Shown: one piece after another, positions 26,678 to 34,338 of the stretch | Numbering within the stretch: position 1 is the first letter of the stretch | Layout of the letters: each line of letters starts with the position of its first letter | DNA from: an uncultured Johnsonella sp. | GTDB lineage: Bacteria; Bacillota; Clostridia; Lachnospirales; Lachnospiraceae | NCBI GenBank assembly: GCA_937927235.1 | Contig: CALBCM010000031.1 | Location: 42,928-106,927 of the forward strand | Reading direction: 5' to 3' | DNA length: 64,000 nt | Notes under the pieces: generated by a model | The model's database searches: none | Told to the model about the DNA's origin: nothing | The model's input: only the letters and a program-made list of their open reading frames with translations | Program-made: the position numbers and the translations under genes

Positions 26678-26749
26678 TGACCAATCCGGGAATCGAACCC
26701 GGGTTTGCGCCGTGAGAGGGCGCCGTCTTAGCCGCTTGACCAATTGGCC
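26678..26749 (-). tRNA. tRNA-Glu(CTC)
   Basis: Acceptor GGCCAAT pairs with ATTGGTC, anticodon stem GCGCC/GGCGC encloses loop CTCTCAC with anticodon CTC, and the T-arm CCCGG-GTTCGAT-CCGGG type is present. The body resembles bacterial tRNA-Glu (CACGGCG after the loop). CCA is not encoded. It reads GAG only. Confidence 0.95.
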
Positions 26750-26761
26750 TTACTGTATAAA

Positions 26762-26835
26762 TCGAGGCGACAAGATTTGAACTTGCGACCTCAGCGTCCC
26801 GAACGCTGCGCTCTACCAAACTGAGCCACGCCTCG
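26762..26835 (-). tRNA. tRNA-Pro(CGG)
   Basis: Acceptor CGAGGCG pairs with CGCCTCG, D-arm GCTCAGTTTGGTAGAGC, anticodon stem CAGCG/CGCTG with loop TTCGGGA gives anticodon CGG. The T-arm GCAAG-TTCAAAT-CTTGT is intact. CCA is not encoded. It reads CCG only. It is the first tRNA of the unit. Confidence 0.96.
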
Positions 26836-26870
26836 ATATCAAATTTTGCTCTTTCCCAGTCGCCTCAAGT

Positions 26871-26899
26871 AGTATAAGGTAAAAGGCGGTTAATGTCAA
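26871..26899 (-). promoter_or_regulatory. Promoter of the tRNA cluster
   Basis: A perfect TTGACA (26894-26899) and TATACT (26871-26876) with a 17-base spacer lie on the minus strand, 35 bases before the tRNA-Pro 5' end. Confidence 0.88.
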
Positions 26900-26928
26900 G
26901 CCTTTTTTTAATTGTTTGTGAAGCGGCT

Positions 26929-26959
26929 CAGGCAGACAAACTATATAATACTCTGCCTG
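26929..26959. repeat. Short palindrome, AGGCAGA family
   Basis: CAGGCAGA (26929-26936) and TCTGCCTG (26952-26959) form an 8-base-pair stem with a 15-base AT-rich loop, 12 bases after prfC. No T-run follows on the minus strand, so it is not a standard terminator. A very similar element is at 45036-45061. Confidence 0.6.
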
Positions 26960-26970
26960 CCGGGCTGTGC

Positions 26971-28572
26971 TTAGTTATGCCCAAACTCACTCAGTTTTAA
27001 TCCGGGATTTCTTTCTTCTATCATACGCACACTCCATGGATTTACAAATATAAGTAAAGGTCTGTCCTTCAAATCCTTGATTTTTTTCATATCGCTGGTT
27101 CCCTGAATTTGATTCACATTAATCTCATCAGGATTTTCAATCCACCTTATATGCTCGTAAGGGAGCCTGTCGAGCTTTACCTCAACATTGTATTCACTCT
27201 TAAGCCTGTAAGTCAATACCTCAAATTGAAGCTCTCCCACTACTCCCACTATGATTTCTTCCATTCCGGTATTAAATTCCTGAAATATCTGTATTGCACC
27301 TTCCTGGGCGATTTGATAAACTCCCTTTATAAACTGCTTGCGCTTCATGGTGTCTATCTGTCTTACCCGGGCAAAGTGCTCAGGTGCGAAGGTAGGAATG
27401 CCTTCAAACTCTATTTTTTCATTGGCTGAGCAAAGCGTATCTCCTATGGAAAAAATCCCTGAATCAAACACTCCTATTATATCTCCGGCATAAGCCTCTT
27501 CTACTATCTTTCTTTCATCAGCCATCATCTGAGTAGACTGATTAAGCCTTATCTTTTTTCCTCCCTGAGCATGATAAACCTCCATCCCCGGAGTGTACCT
27601 ACCCGAACAGATTCTCATAAAAGCAACCCTGTCCCTGTGAGCCTTATTCATATTTGCCTGTATCTTAAATACAAAGGCTGAAAAAAAATCATCCTTCATA
27701 GGTTCTATTCTTGTCGCTCCCGCACTTCGTCCGAGCGGTGAGGTAGTCATGCTTAAAAAATACTTTAAAAAGGTTTCAATTCCGAAATTAGTCAGTGCCG
27801 AGCCAAAAAATACCGGTGACAGCTCTCCCTTTAATACTCTTTCCATATCAAGCTCATCACTTGCTCCGTCAAGCAGCTGTATATCTTCAGTTAATTTATT
27901 ATAAAAATCCTTTCCCAGCTCCGCTTCCGCCTCAGCTATAGCAATGTCCTTGGCTTCAATTTCTTTCATACCTGCCGAGGCCGCTTTAAAAGTCAGCAGC
28001 TGTTTTTTTTGTCTGTCATAAACTCCTTTAAAGCTTTTTCCGCAGCCTACAGGCCAGTTTACCGGGCAGGTTCTGATACCAAGTACACTCTCTATATCAT
28101 CTATAAGTTCAAAAGGTTCCTTAGTTTCCCTGTCAAACTTATTGATAAAGGTAAAGATTGGTATTTTTCTCATCACACATACTTTAAAAAGCTTAACAGT
28201 CTGAGCCTCAACTCCCTTTCCCCCATCTATTACCATAACTGCCGAGTCTGCTGCCATAAGCGTTCTATAGGTATCTTCCGAAAAATCCTGATGTCCCGGA
28301 GTGTCAAGGATATTTATGCAGTAGCCGTCAAAATTAAACTGCATTACTGAAGAGGATACTGAAATTCCCCTTTCCTTTTCTATCTCAAGCCAGTCGCTTA
28401 CCGCATATTTTGCAGTTTTCCTGCCCTTTACGCTTCCGGCAAGGTTGATCGCTCCTCCATAAAGCAGGAATTTTTCCGTAAGTGTAGTTTTTCCCGCATC
28501 AGGGTGACTGATTATGGCGAAAGTGCGCCTTTTTTTAATTTCATTAAAATTCAATTTATATTCTTCCTCCAT
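26971..28572 (-). CDS. prfC: Peptide chain release factor 3
   Basis: This 533-residue translational GTPase recycles release factors 1 and 2 from the ribosome. It has G1 AIISHPDAGKTTLTEKF, G3 DTPGHQDFSEDTY, G4 TFINKFDR, and RF3-specific GVVGELQFEVLTYRLKSEYN and EHIRWIENP near the C-terminus. The ATG at 28572 has no clear ribosome binding site, while GGAGG stands 11 bases before a TTG at 28554; either start is possible. It is 10 bases after coaBC on the same strand. Confidence 0.92.
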   Translation of the reverse strand: MEEEYKLNFNEIKKRRTFAIISHPDAGKTTLTEKFLLYGGAINLAGSVKGRKTAKYAVSDWLEIEKERGISVSSSVMQFNFDGYCINILDTPGHQDFSEDTYRTLMAADSAVMVIDGGKGVEAQTVKLFKVCVMRKIPIFTFINKFDRETKEPFELIDDIESVLGIRTCPVNWPVGCGKSFKGVYDRQKKQLLTFKAASAGMKEIEAKDIAIAEAEAELGKDFYNKLTEDIQLLDGASDELDMERVLKGELSPVFFGSALTNFGIETFLKYFLSMTTSPLGRSAGATRIEPMKDDFFSAFVFKIQANMNKAHRDRVAFMRICSGRYTPGMEVYHAQGGKKIRLNQSTQMMADERKIVEEAYAGDIIGVFDSGIFSIGDTLCSANEKIEFEGIPTFAPEHFARVRQIDTMKRKQFIKGVYQIAQEGAIQIFQEFNTGMEEIIVGVVGELQFEVLTYRLKSEYNVEVKLDRLPYEHIRWIENPDEINVNQIQGTSDMKKIKDLKDRPLLIFVNPWSVRMIEERNPGLKLSEFGHN

Positions 28573-28582
28573 ATTGCAGCAT

Positions 28583-29788
28583 TTACAATAAATTTTTACA
28601 GTCTAATATTTCATCAAGTAGCTTATGTGCAGCCTCCTGTTTAGTCATAAGCTCAAGCTTTTTTTCATACGAGGGAGTAATCAGGGTAATTATATTGGTA
28701 TCGCCTGCAAAGCCTGCACCGGCTTCTTTCAGGCTGTTTGCCGCTATCATATCAAGCTTTTTTCTATACAGCTTTTTTCTCGAGTTTTCAATTACGTTTT
28801 GAGTTTCCATAGAAAAGCCGCATAAAAATTGATTTTGCTTCTTGTGCTCACCTAAAAAGGCAAGTATATCATCAGTTTTTTCAAGCTCAATTTCCAGTTT
28901 ATTTTGATTATTGCCTTCCGTTTTTTTAATTTTTTCTGCTGCCGCCTGTTTAGGTCTGTAATCTGCCACTGCTGCCGCCTTTATTATTATATCCTGTGAT
29001 TCGTATTCAGCCTTGACGGCATTAAACATATCAAGTGCCGAAACCGCCCTTATACACCTGACCTTTATAGGAGGCTTGAGATCGGTACTTCCTAAAACCA
29101 GCGTTACCTCTGCTCCTCTTTGTGAGGCTGCTCTTGCAAGCTCTATCCCCATCCTTCCGGTGGAGTGATTGCTTATAAACCTTACTGGGTCTATAGCCTC
29201 TTTTGTGGGACCTGCCGTTACCAGAACCCTTTTGCCGCTTAAATCTTTTTTAAAGCCCGCTTCATAAACTATATGCTCAAGCAGAAATTCAGGCTCGGGA
29301 AGCTTGCCTATTCCGCTGTCGCCGCAGGCAAGCCTGCCTCCTGCCGGACTTATAATTTTAAATCCATAGGATTCCAGTCTTTTAATATTTGCGCTTACTA
29401 TGGGATTTCTATACATATTTGTATTCATAGCCGGAGCTATTATTACCGGACACTTGCAGGCAAGTACAGTAGTGGTCAGCATATCGTCCGCTATTCCGTT
29501 TGCCAGCTTTCCTATTATATTTGCGGTAGCCGGAGCTATTATGCAGACTTCAGCTTTTTTTGCCAAGCTTATATGCTCTACCTTAAAATCGTGGTTTCTG
29601 TCAAAGGTGGAGGTGATACATTTTTGTGAGGTTAAGGCTTCAAAAGTGATAGGGTTTATAAAATTACAGGCATTTTCAGTCATGATTACCTGTACCTGTG
29701 CATTCAGCTTAACAAGACCGCTTGCAAGATAGGCAGCCTTATAGGCAGCTATCCCGCCGCAAACTCCTAAAATAACATTTTTAAACAT
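28583..29788 (-). CDS. coaBC: Bifunctional phosphopantothenoylcysteine synthetase/decarboxylase
   Basis: This 401-residue enzyme performs two steps of coenzyme A synthesis: coupling 4'-phosphopantothenate to cysteine and decarboxylating the product to 4'-phosphopantetheine. N-terminal flavoprotein CoaC part: GVCGGIAAYKAAYLA, HISLAKKAE, APAMNTNMY, RLACGDSGIGKLPEPE. C-terminal CoaB part: VLVTAGPTKEAIDPVRFISNHSTGRMG, AAAVADYRP and KKLDMIAANS. ATG start with TGGAGG upstream. Together with coaX upstream (16 bases) it forms a CoA unit; prfC follows. Confidence 0.94.
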   Translation of the reverse strand: MFKNVILGVCGGIAAYKAAYLASGLVKLNAQVQVIMTENACNFINPITFEALTSQKCITSTFDRNHDFKVEHISLAKKAEVCIIAPATANIIGKLANGIADDMLTTTVLACKCPVIIAPAMNTNMYRNPIVSANIKRLESYGFKIISPAGGRLACGDSGIGKLPEPEFLLEHIVYEAGFKKDLSGKRVLVTAGPTKEAIDPVRFISNHSTGRMGIELARAASQRGAEVTLVLGSTDLKPPIKVRCIRAVSALDMFNAVKAEYESQDIIIKAAAVADYRPKQAAAEKIKKTEGNNQNKLEIELEKTDDILAFLGEHKKQNQFLCGFSMETQNVIENSRKKLYRKKLDMIAANSLKEAGAGFAGDTNIITLITPSYEKKLELMTKQEAAHKLLDEILDCKNLL

Positions 29789-29803
29789 AGCTGTCCTCCA
29801 TAA

Positions 29804-30571
29804 TTATGCATTTTCTCTGTAAAGTCTTAAGAGTCCCTTCAGTAAAAGATTGTCATCCATTATAATCTGATGGCGGCACAGGGGCAGCACAAAGCGGGCC
29901 AGACCGCCCGTAGCAACAGCTGTCAGCTTGCTGCCAAGCTCCTTCTCCATCTGCTCTATACAGCCGTCAAGAGTGCCTGCATGACCGTAAAGGATACCGC
30001 TTCTCATACTCTCAACCGTGCCTGAAGCTATAATCCTGCCGGGAGCCTCAAGATCGATGAAAGGCAGCTGTGCAGCTTTAGAGCTTAATGTGTCAAGAGA
30101 AACCCTTAATCCCGGATGTATTATTCCGCCAAGGTAGTTATTTTCCTTATCTACAACAGATATTGTAGTAGCGGTTCCAAGGTCGATTACTGCAAGCGGA
30201 GGCTGATACTCACTGATTGCCGCTACGGAATCGACGATAAGGTCGCTTCCAAGTCCAGCAGGATTTTCAACCTTAATTTTAAGCCCTGCCATATTCATTT
30301 TGTAATTTACCATAAGGCAGTCAATATTTGTTATTTTTTTGACTGCTAAGGCGACTGCCTGGTTTAAAGGAGGTACCACACTGGAAAGTATAGCCCCCTC
30401 TATATCAGAAGATTCAAGCTTGTGAATTTCAAGAATACTTTTTATACTCACCGCATACTCAAGGTCGGTCTTAGCTCTGTCGGTAGTAATTCTCTCAAGA
30501 AAATATATCTTATTTTCATCAATTCCTCCTACCACAATATTGGTATTTCCCATGTCAATAGCTAATATCAT
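29804..30571 (-). CDS. coaX: Type III pantothenate kinase
   Basis: This 255-residue ASKHA-fold kinase phosphorylates pantothenate in the first step of CoA synthesis. Motifs are DMGNTNIVVGG (phosphate 1), NPAGLGSDLIVDSVAA, DLGTATTISVVD (phosphate 2) and GHAGTLDGCIEQM with VATGGLARF. Length and motif order are normal. ATG start with AAAGGAT upstream. Neighbour coaBC continues the same pathway. Confidence 0.94.
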   Translation of the reverse strand: MILAIDMGNTNIVVGGIDENKIYFLERITTDRAKTDLEYAVSIKSILEIHKLESSDIEGAILSSVVPPLNQAVALAVKKITNIDCLMVNYKMNMAGLKIKVENPAGLGSDLIVDSVAAISEYQPPLAVIDLGTATTISVVDKENNYLGGIIHPGLRVSLDTLSSKAAQLPFIDLEAPGRIIASGTVESMRSGILYGHAGTLDGCIEQMEKELGSKLTAVATGGLARFVLPLCRHQIIMDDNLLLKGLLRLYRENA

Positions 30572-30699
30572 AAATATCCTTTCAGCCTTATAAGCACAAA
30601 AAATTACAGCAAATATTCAGCCAATTTCGACTATTACTGCGGATTTGATTTTAACATATCTTAGGAAAAGCCTCAAGTGCAAAATTTCACATAAATATA

Positions 30700-30764
30700 T
30701 CGGAAGATTTTTCCTGAAAATATACTTTTTTGCTGTTTGGTATAGTTTCAGAAAAACCTTCCGA
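30700..30764. terminator. Long imperfect hairpin after the DUF438 gene
   Basis: A left arm from 30700 (TCGGAAG, then TGAAA and TATAC) is mirrored by a right arm ending 30764 (GTATAG-type, TTTCAG, CTTCCGA), with small internal mismatches and a 15-base loop. It lies 11 bases after the stop of the DUF438 gene and probably ends or protects its transcript. No strong T-run is visible. Confidence 0.5.
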
Positions 30765-30774
30765 CAAATTAAGA

Positions 30775-32337
30775 TTATTGTTTATTTTGGTCTATTACAG
30801 TCTGAATTGCTTTTATTAAATCCTCAGCCTTCATGCCGCCCTTTTCAGCCATCATCTCAATAGTTGCCTTCGGAATCATCACTCTGGCAAGAGGTGAGTT
30901 AAGCAGCTCAAATTTAGAATTGATTTTAGGCAGCTGCTCCTTCAGCCAGGGATATGCCTCCAGTAAGTCTGAAAGCTTTGTACTAAGCTCAAGTTTAATG
31001 TCTTTGCCGTTTCCGCTCATTTTTTCTTCTCCTTGTTTATTTATATTATTTTCCTCAGCTTGTGAAACTTCTCCTTCTGTTTCCCAAGTAAGCAGTGTAC
31101 GTGAACCTGTAAGACTTCTTATATGAGTGCAGTCCTGCATCATTTCAAGCACTCCCTTGAAATTTCCCTTTTCATCTCTTACTGCGACATAGCATATATA
31201 GATGAAAAGCTCCGGTTTATTTATCCAAAATTCCGCAAAGCTTTTTTTACCGCTTCTGAAATTATCAATAATTTCCTCAACCACATGAACACTGGTTTTT
31301 GGATGACAGTTTTTCACATCTCTACCGATTACATTTTTGCTTCTTGGAAAAATTCTGTGAGTTGTATCAGTATAAAATTTTACTATCTCGTTTTCATCCA
31401 CATAAGCTAAATCCACCGGCATATGTTTATAAATCAGGTTAATCTGCTCAAGCGTAAGCTTACCCATAGCCACCTCCAATGTCTTATTGCTGTCGATCTG
31501 GTAGCCGTGCCTGCTTAAAAGCTTTGCCAAATCCTCCGCAAAGGATGAGCCGCCGCCTTTACCGGTGTCCAAAGCTTGTTCAGCCATTTGTGCAGACTGA
31601 TTTTTATTTTCCTCAACCTCTATAAGTGCAAAGCCTATCTCCCTGTCTCCCGATTTCATTTCTTCAAATTCCTGAGGGCTTATCATTGCGAGCGAGGTTG
31701 GATAAAGTATGCTTTCCTCTTTTGACATTAAATCAAGTATGTCGTCTATAATCATCCGCTGCTTACTAATAAATTCCTCCTCCTTGTCTTCATCAAGCAG
31801 CTTTCTTACATCGCTTATTTCATCTCTGATAAAGTCATCAAGCAGCCACATAGTAGTGGTGGGTCTGTCAAATCCCTTTTTCTCAAGCATGGAATAAAGC
31901 TGCATCTGTTTTCTTTGAAGATGAACTCTGTAGGCTGCAAGCTTGTCATAAATCTCATACCATTGATTTTTAATCACCGGATACTGAACTAAATCTTCAA
32001 TTTCTTTTAATACAGCCTTAAATGCGTTATTTTCTCTGTAATAGCACATTATCGGGTGGTCTGAAGGAAGCTCGGGCTGCGAATCATCCATTATATCTTC
32101 AAAAAGCTCCATCATCTGCTGAATATCTTCTTTGCGGCAAAGCTCATCATCAAATTCCCTGTGGTCCTGCTCCGCTACTGCAAGCTCATAGGGCTTTAAG
32201 CTTCCTACCTTGTCCTTCAGCTCTTTTCTGGCAGCCTCAAGGCTTAGCTTACCCTCAGCATAATCCTGCTTAACTCTCATAACTACTTTTAATTTTTCCT
32301 CATCAATATTTGATAAATAATCTCTCATATTTTCCAT
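30775..32337 (-). CDS. DUF438-hemerythrin-PAS-DUF1858 protein
   Basis: About 520 residues in a known four-domain order. DUF438 lies at about 1-65 (SLEAARKELKDKVGSLKPYELA). A hemerythrin-like part follows at about 75-220 with HPIMCYYRENNAF, VHLQRKQ, MWLLDDFIRDE and KEESILYP. A PAS domain lies at about 290-410 (MPVDLAYVDENEIVKFYTD, VIGRDVKNCHP). DUF1858 closes the protein (LSDLLEAYPWLKEQLP). Such proteins are presumed to sense oxygen, nitric oxide or redox state. The usual His in MWGxHDEIR is Asp-containing here (MWLLDDFIRD), so iron binding may be altered. The frame opens at a TTG at 32358; the ATG at 32337 has AAGGAGGG 8 bases upstream and is preferred. Confidence 0.85.
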   Translation of the reverse strand: MENMRDYLSNIDEEKLKVVMRVKQDYAEGKLSLEAARKELKDKVGSLKPYELAVAEQDHREFDDELCRKEDIQQMMELFEDIMDDSQPELPSDHPIMCYYRENNAFKAVLKEIEDLVQYPVIKNQWYEIYDKLAAYRVHLQRKQMQLYSMLEKKGFDRPTTTMWLLDDFIRDEISDVRKLLDEDKEEEFISKQRMIIDDILDLMSKEESILYPTSLAMISPQEFEEMKSGDREIGFALIEVEENKNQSAQMAEQALDTGKGGGSSFAEDLAKLLSRHGYQIDSNKTLEVAMGKLTLEQINLIYKHMPVDLAYVDENEIVKFYTDTTHRIFPRSKNVIGRDVKNCHPKTSVHVVEEIIDNFRSGKKSFAEFWINKPELFIYICYVAVRDEKGNFKGVLEMMQDCTHIRSLTGSRTLLTWETEGEVSQAEENNINKQGEEKMSGNGKDIKLELSTKLSDLLEAYPWLKEQLPKINSKFELLNSPLARVMIPKATIEMMAEKGGMKAEDLIKAIQTVIDQNKQ

Positions 32338-32562
32338 ATCGGCGACCCTCCTTACCAACTGATTTTTATTTTCACCTACATTATATCAGAATATCATTGC
32401 AAGTAAATTGTAATTACAACATTTTATACTTTTATATAAATTTCTTATATAGTAAAAATTTTGTAAAGACATAGACTGATAAATACTGTATAATAAGGCT
32501 TGTGATAAAATATTACAAATACAAAGCATAGGATAAGCTACTGTACAATTATGGAGGTAAAA

Positions 32563-33411
32563 ATGTCAAAAAAAATTTTTATACCTATATCCTTAGGACT
32601 ATCTTTACTCTTATTAAATTCATGCAGACAATATCAAAAGGCAGAAACTTCCTCTGATTTAATTTCACCGGCTTCCGCTTCAATCCCGGAAACAACTTTA
32701 AAAGAAACCTTGGCTTCTACAAAAATACCCGCCGACAGCACCGGTATTTCAGACAAAAGCAGCAATTCTTCCGGCAGCAGCCAAGAATTGCCCTCTCCTG
32801 TCAAAACCCAAATAAAAAATTTTACAGAGGCAAGAGCTAGTATACAATACCCTGTTTTAAGCGGAATTAAAGATAATGAAAAACTTAATAAAATAAATAC
32901 TCTTATTGAAGATAATGCAAAATCTATTATAAGTACCACCGGTATAGACAGCACCAGCGATATACTTGATATAAAAGCAAATATTATAAGCTCCGACAGA
33001 AAGCGCATCAGTATATGCTATACCGGAACTCTACAAAAAGCAGATGAAAGTAACAAAGTTTATATTCTCTACTCAAACACTGTAGACCTGGAAAGCGGCG
33101 AAAATCTTGCACTTAAAGATTTTGCCGACCCTTATACTATAGCAGGCTATATTCTTTCCAACGATGTTGAGGTCGTAAGTCTAAATAAAAATGCTTATGA
33201 TTATTTTATGAAGAATCGCAATAATACAAGTATAGAAGAATACACTGAATTATTGTCAGAAGCTGATTTTCCTTTGAAAAATGAAGACGGAGTAAAAGTA
33301 TTTCCCAAAAGCTTCAGCTATGTAAAAAACGGAGATATTTATGTAAGCATCCCTACCGAGCGCAGTGCCGGTGACTATGTTTTAATTAAATTCTCACCCA
33401 ATTCAAAATAA
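32563..33411 (+). CDS. Lipoprotein, RsiV/DUF3298-like fold possible
   Basis: About 282 residues. A type II signal peptide ends in LLLNSC (lipobox), then a Ser/Thr-rich linker to about residue 80. The C-terminal domain (about 85-282) has IQYPVLSGIKDNEKLNKINTLIEDN, DLESGENLALKDFADPY and GDYVLIKFSP, a pattern seen in DUF4163/DUF3298 periplasmic domains of RsiV-like proteins. The function is unknown. ATG 32551 is part of the ribosome binding site (TGGAGG); ATG 32563, 6 bases on, gives MSKKIFIPIS and is the likely start. It is divergent from the DUF438 gene and 50 bases before upp. Confidence 0.7.
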   Translation: MSKKIFIPISLGLSLLLLNSCRQYQKAETSSDLISPASASIPETTLKETLASTKIPADSTGISDKSSNSSGSSQELPSPVKTQIKNFTEARASIQYPVLSGIKDNEKLNKINTLIEDNAKSIISTTGIDSTSDILDIKANIISSDRKRISICYTGTLQKADESNKVYILYSNTVDLESGENLALKDFADPYTIAGYILSNDVEVVSLNKNAYDYFMKNRNNTSIEEYTELLSEADFPLKNEDGVKVFPKSFSYVKNGDIYVSIPTERSAGDYVLIKFSPNSK

Positions 33412-33461
33412 AAATATATAAACATATTAAAATTAATTATTATTAAGGAGAAAAATCAGTT

Positions 33462-34091
33462 ATGAATGAAGTATTTATCAATGACCACCCGCTGATACAG
33501 CATAAAATTACCAGATTAAGAGATAAATCAACAGGCACAAATGAATTTCGCTCACTTGTGGGTGAGATTTCAATGCTTATGGGATATGAAGCTTTGAGAG
33601 ATTTGCCGACTGAGGAGATTGAAGTTGAAACCCCTATGGAAACCTGTAAATCTCCGATTATATCAGGGAGAAAGCTAGCTATAGTACCTATTTTAAGAGC
33701 AGGGCTTGGCATGGTTGACGGAATACTTGCGCTTGTTCCAAATGCCAAGGTCGGTCACATAGGAATTTACCGAGACGAAACTACCCACCTCCCGCATGAA
33801 TATTATTGTAAGCTTCCAAGTCCTATAGAAGAAAGAACCATAGTGGTTACCGACCCCATGCTTGCTACCGGAGGCTCGGCAGTTGATGCCATAAGCCAAA
33901 TTAAATCTCACGGGGGTGTTAAAATTAAATTTATGTGCATAATCGCTGCACCGGAAGGACTTGAAAAGCTTAAAAATGCTCACCCTGATGTCCAGATTTA
34001 TATTGGTCACCTTGACAGAGTTTTAAATAAGGATGCTTATATCTGCCCCGGGCTCGGCGATGCCGGAGACAGGATTTTCGGTACTAAATAA
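33462..34091 (+). CDS. upp: Uracil phosphoribosyltransferase
   Basis: This 209-residue enzyme converts uracil and PRPP to UMP in pyrimidine salvage. Family motifs are HPLIQHKITRLRDKSTGTNEFR at the start, VPILRAGLGMVDG, DPMLATGGSAVDAI (PRPP loop, about residues 131-144) and CPGLGDAGDRIFGTK at the end. Start ATG follows AAGGAGA. A terminator follows at 34120. Confidence 0.96.
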   Translation: MNEVFINDHPLIQHKITRLRDKSTGTNEFRSLVGEISMLMGYEALRDLPTEEIEVETPMETCKSPIISGRKLAIVPILRAGLGMVDGILALVPNAKVGHIGIYRDETTHLPHEYYCKLPSPIEERTIVVTDPMLATGGSAVDAISQIKSHGGVKIKFMCIIAAPEGLEKLKNAHPDVQIYIGHLDRVLNKDAYICPGLGDAGDRIFGTK

Positions 34092-34119
34092 TTTTATATA
34101 ACTCCGAGGTAAATTCTCA

Positions 34120-34174
34120 GAGGCTGCTGCAAGATAAGTGAGTAATCCTCTTATGGAGCAGCAGCTTCTTTTTG
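34120..34174 (+). terminator. Nested-hairpin terminator after upp
   Basis: Outer arms AGGCTGCTGC (34121-34130) and GCAGCAGCTT (34158-34167) are followed by CTTTTTG. Between the arms is an inner hairpin with GATAAG/CTTAT arms and the string GAGTAATC in its loop. The string and layout recur at 51534-51597. Confidence 0.82.
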
Positions 34175-34200
34175 TATAAAATATAAACTGACCGTGTTTT

Positions 34201-34260
34201 CTCTAAAAAACGAGAGATGCCGCTCAATCATCCATTCTGATGATTTTACAGCACCTCCCG
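34201..34260 (-). terminator. Nested-hairpin terminator of the adhesin gene
   Basis: On the minus strand an outer stem GAGGTGC/GCATCTC encloses an inner stem AATCATC/GATGATT, and TTTTTTAG follows. It faces the upp terminator, 79 bases after the adhesin stop. Confidence 0.78.
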
Positions 34261-34338
34261 TCAGCATCCGTTATCTTATTAAAAATATTGTTTTGCATAT
34301 TCTGGAAGAGCGTTTTACAATCCCAATATTTTTAAAAT

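Noticed and set aside
26622..26819. Open reading frame of 65 codons on the minus strand
   Set aside because: It runs through the tRNA-Glu and tRNA-Pro genes; it is a by-product of tRNA sequence.
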